In this document: positions 35,870 through 45,780 of the stretch, piece after piece | How the letters are laid out: each line of letters starts with the position of its first letter | Position numbering within the stretch: position 1 is the stretch's first letter | DNA from: Daphnia carinata | Taxonomy: Eukaryota; Arthropoda; Branchiopoda; Diplostraca; Daphniidae | Assembly (NCBI RefSeq): GCF_022539665.2 | Contig: NC_081337.1 | Location: 7,540,679 to 7,604,678 of the forward strand | Reading direction: 5' to 3' | Length of the DNA: 64,000 nt | Notes under the pieces: model-generated | What the model was told of the DNA's origin: nothing | The model's database searches: none | Seen by the model: only the letters and a program-made list of their open reading frames with translations | Position numbers and translations under genes: made by a program

Positions 35870-36420
35870 GGGCTCGGCCCCGCGACGATCGGGCACGATT
35901 TTGGCCGACTCACGCACGGGTTTTTTTTTTTTTTAAAGGACAAACCGGTGCGGTTCGGTTTGCCAGTTTGTCCAAACCGATTGAACCGCGGTTCGAGGGT
36001 TTGTACCCGCAGTTTGTACTCCCGCTAAACTGCGGTTTTGCACGGTTTGCACCGCGGTTTTACGGTTTGCACCATGGATTTCCAGTTTGCATAGGATAAT
36101 ACATCAGTAACAGAGTTTGTCGCTAGATGGCGCAAGATCGACCAATTTTCGATCGCGATGCCTACAAGTCTGATCGGAAATTTGATTTATAACAAGTTGC
36201 TGACCGCCATTACGCTCACAACAATTAGTCATAATTACTTGATTTGGAATTTTAGCAAAATTTCAAAAAAAAATTTTAATGGCGGTTCAAACCGGTTTGG
36301 CCCAGTTGCAAACCGAAAACCAAACCGCAGTCAAAAATGGCTAAACCGAACCGACGGTTTGACGATTTTTAAATGAAAAACCGCGGTTTGACCCGATCAA
36401 AGACGATCGGGGCCGAGCCC
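35870..36420. mobile_element. MITE-like element with GGGCTCGGCCCC terminal inverted repeats
   Basis: 551 bp bounded by inverted GGGCTCGGCCCC and GGGGCCGAGCCC, flanked on both sides by TA (35868-35869, 36421-36422), consistent with TA target duplication as in Tc1/mariner elements. The inside is full of degenerate CGGTTTGCA/AAACCG motifs in both orientations. No ORF. A related right end (GACGATCGG...GAGCCCTATATCTGA) lies at about 36598-36635. Confidence 0.75.
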
Positions 36421-36861
36421 TATATCCAGAGTCATAGAAACCTGGTTGCTCTACGGTGTGTGTAAATGCTACAAGGGTTTGCGGGGACTTGTGGTCGACT
36501 GGCAGTTAAATAGAACCTAGCGGTTTTGGTGGAAATGAAAATGAGCCCTGCCAAAATTTCGACAGCCAATCATGACCCGAAACGAGGGGGAAGTCAAAGA
36601 CGATCGGATGGCCAAGTCAAGCGAGCCCTATATCTGACGCGCTAGTTTGGACGTTAATTGTCGAGAAGCCTTATTAATCGAGCTGGCAACGTCGGACTCA
36701 GTTCCAGATGTGTGTGGGTACTGGTATTTACTGGTATTTTTTTTTCAAAGGAAAACACGTTGACGTCGCCGTGCATTAAACGATACAAACTACTGTTGTG
36801 TTCAAATCTGCAGTTAATGGGAAAAAGACGATTCATTCTTTAAGTGGCCAATAATATAGAA

Positions 36862-39800
36862 ATGGAAGATGACCATTTCCTCGCAGTGATACTTAGCAAC
36901 CTATTCCGGAAGGAATCTAACGGTGATGCAATCGAATTCTTTCTTCGGCGGAGAAGGTTAAGTCCCAATCAAAACAACGGAGAATTGGACAACAAGCTAA
37001 AAAAGTTAAAACAACAGATTGAGGTTTGGAATTCTATTCTAATCTTGTTTTTAGTTTCTTAACTGGATAAGCTTTTGCAACATAGAATTGTGGAGGATGT
37101 TTTGGGGAAGAGCCTAGAGGTTGTCACTCAATAGAACTTGTTTTTCCTGAACAAATTGACAACATTGATGAAGTTGATTCAGACATATTCAAAGCTGAAT
37201 ACATAGATGAATGCATCAAGTGTGGTGAGCTCCTTGATCTGGAAGATTTCAGGTAAATCCAATACTGTAGAACATTGCATCTGAACGTAACACTAGGTGT
37301 TGTAGGCTTGGCAAATCTCCATATAGTTCCATAAACATAAACAGGATTATGAAAGGTCATGAATCTTGGGATTCTGTGTCAAGAACTAGGTAAGATTTAA
37401 TTATTATATAATTGATCCAAAATAATTTATTCTGAAAAGACATACTTGTGAAGTCCTGCAAAAGGTAGAAAATTACCAGACTTTGGGCCCCTGTTACAAA
37501 GATCACCTGAATCACAGAAAAACTGTGTTCCTGTTAAAAAGTCTGTAGAAATTAGTTTTGATATTTAGTAATGTACGATGATCTAAGAATTTCTTTGTTA
37601 TAGAAGTCGCCGTGTAGAATATTCTATTGAAGAAGATTTGGCTATTTTAAAATTTTTGCTGGCAAACAACTTGCATGATAAAGTACGAGGAAACACTATA
37701 TGGAAAATAGTTCACAGAGTAAGTTCAGGAACTTAATAGACAATATTGATATAACAGTGTTGAGATGAATTGCTTCCTCTTTCAATTCTTTTGCAGAACT
37801 TTCCAAACCACAGCTATCATTCTTTGCATAACCGATTCCGACGTTTTATTCTCCCCAACCTCAGCAAATACAAGGGCCTGACGAATAGTGAACGTAAACT
37901 ATTCAGCCACAATGTCTCCTCTGATAGTTCTACATTTTTGCCAAAAAAAACCATTCAGGTAATACTCCATGTGATAGCTTTCCATTCCTATTAAATTTAT
38001 TTTCGAAAATTTCAGACCGACAATCGGAGTTCCATAAATAACAAGACGTTGACGACTGAAAGTGCAATAACAGTAGTTGATCAAGAAACGGTTCTTGCCC
38101 CTATTTGTGTGCTGGAAGAAGTTTCTGAAAGGAATCCAAAAAAGGCGATAAAAAGTAACGCAGATAGCGGCTTAAAAAAGGAAGTGTCATCGAATAAAGT
38201 AAACAACAACAAAAAAATAAAATAAATTTTTTAAGATTTTTCTGTAACTACATCCATCTAAACTGTTTCATGTTTATCTATCACTTTTCAGCTGGGAAAA
38301 ACCTTACTCCTTCGTGGGTTCGATGATTCCGATATAGAAGAAAGCATGACTTTGACCCCCAATACCCTGGAAGTGGTACTTAGCAATTTGTTTCGGAAGG
38401 AGTCAAATGGTGACGCAATTGAGTTTTACATGCAACGTAATCGCTTTTGTCATTTGGAAAACAGCGTTGAACTGGAAGAGAAGTACGGAAAGTTAAAAGA
38501 ACAAATCGAGGTATTTGGAAAAGCTTTTCCTGTTTTCCCATTTTAGCCTATTATGTTATACTGGATACCTCTTTATGTAAAGATATGTTTAAATAGAAAT
38601 GTGGAGGATTTCTTGGAGAAACACCTACAAGTTGCCATGCCATAGAACTAGTGTTTCCTGAAGTGGTTGATGACACCACAGAAATTGAATCAGACGTATT
38701 TAAAGCGGAATATGTGGAAGCGTGTCTTAAGTGTGGCGATCTTCGTAATTTAGAAGACTTCCGGTAATTTTTTATTTCGGCACATAAAAATGCTGAGTAC
38801 ATTGAAATAACTAGTGGTTTTTCACACCGTTTTTATCTAGACTGGGCACATCACCCTATGATGGCTCGATCAACATCAACAGTATAATGAAAGGACATGA
38901 TTCGTGGGATTCTGTAATAAGAAAGGATCTTCGAAAAGGCAGAAAGTTGCCAAATTTGGAATCTTCTTCTGAATCAATTAAGAGCATCTGTTCAGGCAAA
39001 AAGTTTGTTGCAATAGTATTTATTATTGATCCTGTGCTTATAAGCTCCGACACATTTATTTGTTATGTTTATTATTTTCTTTTTTTCCAGGAGACGACGT
39101 AACGAATATTCGGTAGAAGAAGATTTAGCTATTTTAAAATTCCTGATGTTAAAAAATTTGCACGATAAAGTAGAAGGGAACAGTATTTGGAAAATAGTTC
39201 ATAATGTAGGTTTTGCAAAATGGAAAGAGAAAAAATTCCTTGTATGTAAAAATGTTGTATTTATTTTTGTATCTTTTTAGGAGTTTCCGTTGCACTCTTC
39301 TCAGTCTTTACGAAATCGATTTCGACGGCATATTCTTCCCAACCTCCATAGTTACAAAGATTTGACGAATACTGAGCGCAACCTTTTCAGTCGTGGTTCA
39401 TCCAGTGATGACTCTTGCACTTCTCTATCGGGGAAAACGCAGAAGGTGACGAGGAAAAAGTGGCGTATTTTTTAGATAATCATTGTTCTAAAGTTTTATC
39501 GAAAATCAGTCAGATACATCCGCTACTTCACACAAAGAAAATCAAAATGACGTCGTGGCGGTAAGGAATATTTCGTGTTCAGAAAAGAATCCAAACGATC
39601 TTGTAATACTTGTACTTTGTTTTTATTTCTTCAACTTCTTACTGGATACGTCTACGTTCAATGCCATTAATATAATTCCCGATGTCATTAACTAGGTGTC
39701 GACTCCTGCAGATTTTGCATTCCCAAAGACTGTAGTACACGAAAGCGGTCTTTCTTCCAACGTCATGGAAAATTGTAATTCTGTCACATCAGCCGTGTCT

Positions 39801-42152
39801 TTAACAAATGGGAGAAAAACAAAAGAAAAGGAAGTTGGGTAAGCTGATAAAGAATAGCAAATTATCTTGATTCCATATTTTCCTTGATTCGATTGCTATT
39901 TTCCTTAACAAAAAGCTTTCACTTCCCAGGGAATTCACTGTTGAAACAGACAAATGCGTTCTTGAATACATCATCAGGCACAAGCGATATACGGAAGTGT
40001 CGGAAATGAAGCTGTGGAAGGACATACAAAAAAGCATTTTCAAACGTAAGTTGTTATAATAAATAGTAAGCTTTCATTAGTTTTGATTTATTAATCATTT
40101 GTAATCCGCAGAACGAGACTGGAAAGCTATTAAACAAAGGTTTCATGATGTTATTGTTAAAGATCTTGAATCTGAAGAGTATTCCCTCGACGAAAATGTT
40201 ATTCAGAAATTTCGTGCGAAAAATTTGTCCTCGTCAAGTGAACAGAATAACAGTTCCGACGAAGATGATTCGTCTCCACCATCTCATCCGAAAGCACGAA
40301 AAGCTGCGTACGACTACGTGTCCTTCAACTGCAATAAAAGCATAACTAATAATTCAGTTCTTTTTTTTTTTAGGCCAAGACCATACACGTTTAAAGAAGA
40401 TAAGCTCATTATTGACTACATCGTCAAATCTGAAAGATTTGAAGAAATACGGGGAAAACGTCTCTGGGTAGACATTCAGGATAAGGTTTTGCATGGTAGG
40501 GTATTTGAATGATGTATTTTTCGAGGAATTTATTTTTAAAAAATTTCTCATCCATTAGGATACAATCGTACGTGGGAGTCTGCTAAGAACCGTTTTCTTC
40601 GAACTTTATTTAAAAATCTTACGCTGTACCGGCTTAATCCAGAGATTATTTCCAAATTTGAATGTGGAGCTGTTGCTGAAAGTGAATTCGAGTACTTATA
40701 GTAGCATAATTACTGTGCCTGTTTAACGCGGTTGCTTGTCTTTCAGGACATTTAGGTGGAGTCAACGATAGAAGAAGTTCCAGACATATCTCCACCAAAA
40801 TTAGTAACATCGTTGAATAAGTTGTTAAACTGCAGAAGTAGTTCTTATATTCGTTTCATTTTGCTCTTTAGAAAACAGTAGGAAAACCGAAGACTCGGAC
40901 GAAGACGTGCTTCCTAAGCATCCAGCCTTAGGGACGGAAAAAATAGCAACGCCGGTAATTGATGTAGTCGCACCTTATGTTTGAATAGATGAAATATTTA
41001 AAAGAATTTTTGCAGTCCAAGAAGTCCAAACGGCACCTGTTTCGACAGCCTATCATTCCAATACCGGTCATTTTTTCTCCCCAACCGGGCCCTTCTCTAC
41101 CTAAGAAAAAAGTATAATACCACATCTAAAACTAATATATGCCTGCTCATGATACATTAATCCGCAGTATTTTGCGTTAACCGGTTACGGTGAAACACAC
41201 GCATAACTATTGTTAGTTCACCGTCAAACTGGACAGAAATTTGGTCTAACCCTTTAGCGGTTGAAACCTTTCATTTTTGCTTAACACATTGTTGATAATT
41301 TGAAATCCAGCTATAAATTTCATATTTTATAATTAGGGTGGCTCGACGAGAGTGAATACTCCTGCAGAACTGGAACCGCCAGCAGCTGCGCCAGAAGCTG
41401 CTGAACAGTTGTCGAAGTCGCCGGAAGTTTTACACACCGTAACCACATTACCGATGGGAGGACTGACGAAAACTGCTGGTGCCACATCGACTGAATCTAC
41501 TGTAAGCGCTACGTCGTTCAAAAGCCAGACTTTACCGAAAAAGTTGCAACCAGCGCCTTCTTTAAGATGTTCAGTTGTCTTAAAAAAACTGAGACAGACC
41601 GAACTAGAGAAGTATGGTTGTAAAGCCGTCTCACAACAGAAAATGTTTAACTACTCTACTAGCGCTGGCCCCTCCGTTCATCCCCCTCCTACTACGCCTC
41701 CACCTGTAAGCCCCTTGAAAGCTTCACGTTTTACAGTCGAGATATCCTCGGACCTATTAGCGGCCAGATTATCGGCTGCTGGATCCTCTGTGTTGGCAGT
41801 GGCACAAGCTAACCAAGAATCAGGTTGGCTGCCATTGTCCTCATTATCTGGAGAACCCATTCAACATAGCGAACCGTTGAAGAGTTCTCATGATACCTCG
41901 GCTTGCACCACCTCTCACGAACTTTTGGACAAATTTCAACTGTGTTCGTCCGTGACAATAGTATCGTCGAACGTTGAAAGTTGTTCGGTGGACGATGAAG
42001 AGCATGTTGAAGCAGAAGTTCCTGATCAAGTGAGTTTTTCTGCATTATTAAAAGTAAGCAATCCAACACAAACAAGAGTTTCTACTCATAGTTATTTGGA
42101 ATTAACGAAGGATGGCCTGTCGAGTGATGGCTACCGTACGCCAGAAGGTTAA
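36862..42152 (+). CDS. RAP1 (TERF2IP)-like protein with duplicated BRCT-Myb units and four Myb modules
   Basis: RAP1 is a telomere-bound shelterin subunit with an N-terminal BRCT and a RAP1-type Myb. I model 22 exons: 36862-37023, 37086-37252, 37306-37389, 37469-37540, 37604-37718, 37797-37958, 38016-38198, 38292-38510, 38597-38763, 38841-39002, 39091-39205, 39281-39445, 39510-39602, 39696-39838, 39930-40045, 40112-40307, 40374-40495, 40559-40681, 40756-40803, 40872-40954, 41016-41111, 41337-42152; 1202 residues. BRCT-like unit 1 is about residues 1-115 (LFRKESNGDAIEFFL, DIFKAEYIDECIKCG, LEDFRLG); Myb 1 about 163-222 (YSIEEDLAILKFLLANNL, TIWKIVH, SLHNRFRRFILPNL). The unit repeats at about 333-560. 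Mybs 3 and 4 lie at about 670-730 and 774-835. The last intron is optional: read through, the protein ends PKKKV at 41117. Confidence 0.72.
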
Positions 42153-42699
42153 CGCGACGATTTCAGTCACGAACCCTACTGTGGAATTTTGTTGCATTCG
42201 ATACGCCTTTTGCTTCAAGAGCGCATAAGCTATAAATCTAAGTAACGGTGACATTCTAAAATTTTCAACTTGAATGTCGTTCTTAACTGAAATAGGTTTT
42301 GAATTCAATATGCATCCAACAAAATAAATATACAGTTAACATGTGTGAAAATCTTCCAGTTTTTGCGATTAATTGTGGCGCTTTTTATCACCAGATTATT
42401 GTCATGCTCGGCAAACCTAAAGTTCGGTTTCATTGTTGCGTATTCCCATTAAGACAGTTACAAATCGGAGCGCATGATTTTGCACTCCGTTGTTATGAGA
42501 GCAACGCAGCAACATCAGTTCGGGAGCAGCTGCACGACAACGGCCGAAACGTAAAAAACTTTTATGAAACTCCACAAAACCCGTGTCAAATCCGTATCAC
42601 AGCTAACATCGGTCTTACATCAGTTTTTGTGTTTTATTTAAAAAACGGCTGGTTACACGAGAAAACCAATAGCTGAATTGAAATCCGCATTCACTTTTC

Positions 42700-43030
42700 A
42701 TTATACTGAGTCAGTTTCGTCCAGGCTTCCCACTTTTTCATTTTTGACCAAATTTCAAATTTGCCTAAAACACATGAATTCGATGCAGATTGAATGCCAA
42801 TCACGAATATCTAGTTTATTTTGCAATTGGCATTATAGTTTTTGAAATAAACATAAAAAACAAAAAAGTCGGGCTTATTTTTTGTCTGCCGAGCGACGAA
42901 ATAAGCCCGACTTTTCCCATTTTTTTAGTTTATTTTGAAAACAGTTGGTTTAACGAGAAAAACACTAACATAATCGAATTCAGCGTTTAATTTTGACTAT
43001 GCCATGTGGTTTTTATAGAGTTCCAATAGA
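42700..43030. repeat. Dispersed repeat fragment left of the inverted duplication
   Basis: Shares ATGAATTCGATGCAGA, CACGAATATCTAGTTTATT and AAACAAAAAAGTCGGGCTTA blocks with 14420-14540 in the SoxE intron, and ACTAACATAATCGAATTCAGCG with about 14285 and 15000. Same family, plus orientation. Confidence 0.65.
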
Positions 43031-43234
43031 TTATGGCAATCCGTTTTACACAAAAAAAAAAAAATTTCGCCAAAAAAAAAAAATCACACTTTTTTCTTTT
43101 TTTCCGACACGTAGCCATCTACCGCTCAGACTCGTTATTACTGGCGTAGGCAATTTCAGTCCATTAGATGCCATTCGCAGTTAGTTCAGGAACTTGGATG
43201 GAGAATAACGCGTGGGTGGAGGAACAATTGAAAA

Positions 43235-43977
43235 ATGGATAAGATAATACAACAAAAGGATGGTAAGTATAAACATTATTATATTGGTTTTCAATTATTA
43301 ACTATTGTTTATTAGATCAAATTATGAAGCTGCAGGCCCAATTATTGGAACAACACAAAATATTAGATAACAGCAAAGCTAAGGATGGTAAGGCCTAATA
43401 CGTAATGATTCTATTTATTTGCTTTTATTCATTTGTGTTTTGTAGCTCAAATTTTGAGTCTACAAGCTCAGCTAGGGGAAAAGAACAAATTGGAATGGAA
43501 CAGTTTCCAAACAGTGAAGGAGGTTTTTCAAAACTCATCCCTAACTGAACATGAGGATGAATTGGCATTAGGTGAACACAGTCAGGTACCTAAACTTTTC
43601 AAATAAGAATTCAAAATAAGTATAGAATTTTAACAAACAATTATTTATTGTTTAGTTATTCAGTCTACCACCTGACAGTGTGTTAAAGTTAAATTCTGTT
43701 AGTGCTGCACTAAAAGAATTGTTAGTAATAAGCCCATGCAGTGAAGGAACTGAACAATTGTGGGACCGTATTTGGGCCGAAAATGGGTGTGGTACAGAAA
43801 CCCAGAAATGGCACAAGTTCAACATGAAACATGGATTAGGTACTTTTCGGTTTTTTGTCTATCGAAAAAGTATTTTTAATGCTATTATTTTGCATTCACA
43901 GAATTTTAGCAGGGGATCAAGTCAACTCTGGAAGTGTTACAGGATGGAAGAGTGAGCCTACAGTTGAAAAACACTGA
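43235..43977 (+). pseudogene. Unknown small coiled-coil-like gene, left copy (probably frame-damaged)
   Basis: Exons 43235-43262, 43316-43387, 43446-43585, 43656-43839 and 43910-43977 give a 163-residue frame. It starts MDKIIQQKDDQIMKLQAQL, with two similar short exons (QIMKLQAQLLEQ, QILSLQAQLGEK) that look like a duplicated heptad exon. The conserved core is EGTEQLWDRIWAENGCGTETQKW. Near the 3' end this copy has five A's where the right copy has six, so it stops early at TGA 43975-43977. An intact-looking later exon (EASNNSASLAKEQLVLYIQSV, about 44098-44200) is then out of frame. No family recognised. Confidence 0.5.
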
Positions 43978-44974
43978 AAGTGCATTACCATTAAGGTATG
44001 AGGTAAAGTAATAGAGTATGCAAATTGTCTAATGAGAAGTACCATCTTGTGTGAATGAATCCTGTGTAACAGCAATCCTTTATAGTTCTGTTATAGCTAG
44101 AAGCCTCAAATAATTCTGCTTCTCTTGCTAAAGAACAACTTGTCCTTTACATTCAGAGTGTTGGTGAAGCTGGGTACTTAAATGGCCCTAAAGATGTTTC
44201 ATTTCGTTGGCATTGCAGCGATGAACATCATACATGGACTCTTTAGGTATGAAAGGAATTTTCTTGAAAAATTTTTGAATTTATGATGAAGCTTTTCTCC
44301 TCCTTTTTGCCAACCATGTCTAATCTAAAAAAAAATTTTATCCAATAGGAAAGGATTTTCATGTACTGGGAAAACAACTATCAACAATGCAACATTCTAC
44401 AGGTGCTAGTTTATCATTCAAGAGCCTTATACAATGATTTTCATCTGCAATTTGTATGTCCTTTCCCAAGCTTCCACCAGAAGTTGAATCTATGAGTCAT
44501 GTAAGTTCCATGATCAACAATTGATGTGTTTAACGGTGTTGTTTTTCTTTTCTCAGTGTAGGTTAATAGTAACATTGGATCTGAAAAAATTCTTGGTTGG
44601 GGCCTGACACTGAATAAATTGTAATGATTGGATGGATGACATGATATTTCTATACTTCATTCGGATTCCCGAGACGGTATTTGATATTTAAAAAATTGAA
44701 GTGCATATCTGGGCTCCCTTCCTTTCCGTAGCCCCGTTTCCCCTTGACTCGTAATAAGCCCGTAGGGGGTCATGCCCCTACTGTACGGTATATATAAAAA
44801 TAACATATACCGAGGTTTGGAGGGCTCTGGCCGGAAAGGGGACGTGGGGGTCCGCTTAGTCCGATGATGTGTTCACGGAGGGCGACGTGGCTATCCACAA
44901 ATCCGAACTAAAGGTTAATCGCTCCAGTAAAAATGTTCCATATCTTCGACTCTTCTTCCGGCTTCTCTTAGCCA

Positions 44975-45034
44975 ATCACCGGGTAATCTCCCCGGTGGGT
45001 CAACAAGGCAGTGTCTCCCCCTGCCTGGGTTGAC
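44975..45034 (+). other. Tandem hairpins in the left arm
   Basis: CACCGGG...CCCGGTG (about 44977-44998) is followed directly by GTCAAC..AGGCAG/CTGCCT..GTTGAC (44999-45034). Both stems are preserved in the right arm (46017-46052 and onward). Could be a structured RNA or a transposon end. Confidence 0.4.
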
Positions 45035-45353
45035 GGCAACTTTTGAAAGGGCTATTGTGCCTTTTTAAAGTTGCAAAAATAATTGTAATGTGCAGAGATT
45101 GTATAAATATATTTTTTGCAAAATTCGTTTCTTTCATTGTCTGTATTCGCTGTGTTCACACGTTACACTTTTTATATTTAGCTTGCTTAATTCACCTTTA
45201 TTGTTTTTGTCACCTTTGATGGTAAGCATTGTTTCCATTGGTTTATCGTTTATCTGTAAGTATTATTTATTACAATCTTTGAATTGTTCAACTTAGATTC
45301 AAGGAACAATCTGGATATTTTATGAAGTAATTTTGTATTTTGTTTTACTCGTA

Positions 45354-45420
45354 TGGGAACCGATCCCCAGACATTTAGCGTGCAACGCCGATGCTCTAAC
45401 ATTGAGCCACGAGATGTATT
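45354..45420 (-). repeat. tRNA-like element in the spacer, minus strand
   Basis: On the minus strand: CGTGGCTCAATGTTAGAGCATCGGCG, then GGGGATCGGTTCCC. It mirrors the element at 45701-45766, so the spacer has its own inverted pair. Confidence 0.5.
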
Positions 45421-45700
45421 TAAATTTTTTATTATCGCATATCATATGTTATCGTCTAGGATGTTTATGCAGTCTTTCACAACTATATGTTTATCTTTCT
45501 ATTGCTTCCATAAGGTTCTTAGCTCTGTGGAAGAGCTTTTATCTGCGATACCTGTTACCCTGGGTTCAAACCTCAGTAGATGTGTAAAAATGAAGTAGAA
45601 TATTGTACAAGAGTATATTGCAGAATTGCATTTCAGTTTTATTCTAAGTGTAAATGCAAGTCCACAAGTGACTAGAAAAAAAAGCCAAACTAAAATCATA

Positions 45701-45766
45701 TGATTCGTGGCTCATTGGTAGAGCATCGGCGAGATATGCCGAACATCCAGGGTTCGATCCCTGGAT
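45701..45766 (+). repeat. tRNA-like element in the spacer, plus strand
   Basis: Good D-arm sequence (TGGCTCATTGGTAGAGCA), a perfect five-pair stem TCGGC/GCCGA with a 7-nt loop, and a T arm CCAGG-GTTCGATC-CCTGG. The flanks do not pair as an acceptor stem and the base before the anticodon is A, not T. I call it a tRNA-derived repeat, not a working tRNA gene. Confidence 0.55.
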
Positions 45767-45780
45767 AATAATAGAATGCT

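Larger units (their letters stand above)
43032..45259 (+). repeat. Left arm of a large imperfect inverted duplication
   Basis: Matches the reverse complement of 45781-48030 over its whole length with substitutions and small indels. Anchors: TATGGCAATCCGTTTTACA (43032) against TGTAAAACGGATTGCCATA (48012); the exons of the small gene; CCCCTACTGTACGGTATATA (44776) in inverted form near 46260; and GGTTTATCGTTTATCTGTA (45240) against 45781. The arm carries one copy of the unknown small gene plus a hairpin-rich segment. Confidence 0.85.

Noticed and set aside
36658-36843. ORF just upstream of the RAP1-like gene as an N-terminal exon
   Set aside because: Does not connect in frame to the BRCT start at 36862, and the overlapping minus-strand frame is equally open.
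41112-41117. Natural end of the RAP1-like protein at PKKKV
   Set aside because: Possible, but GTATAA here can be a donor, and the downstream 816 nt exon is open in the same frame from a TTATAATTAG acceptor, so I prefer the longer form and flag the doubt.
42299-42676. 125-codon ORF after the RAP1-like gene
   Set aside because: Cysteine-rich random-looking translation with no splice support, next to repeat sequence.
45701-45766. A functional tRNA gene
   Set aside because: D, anticodon and T arms fold, but the flanks do not form an acceptor stem and the base before the anticodon is not T.
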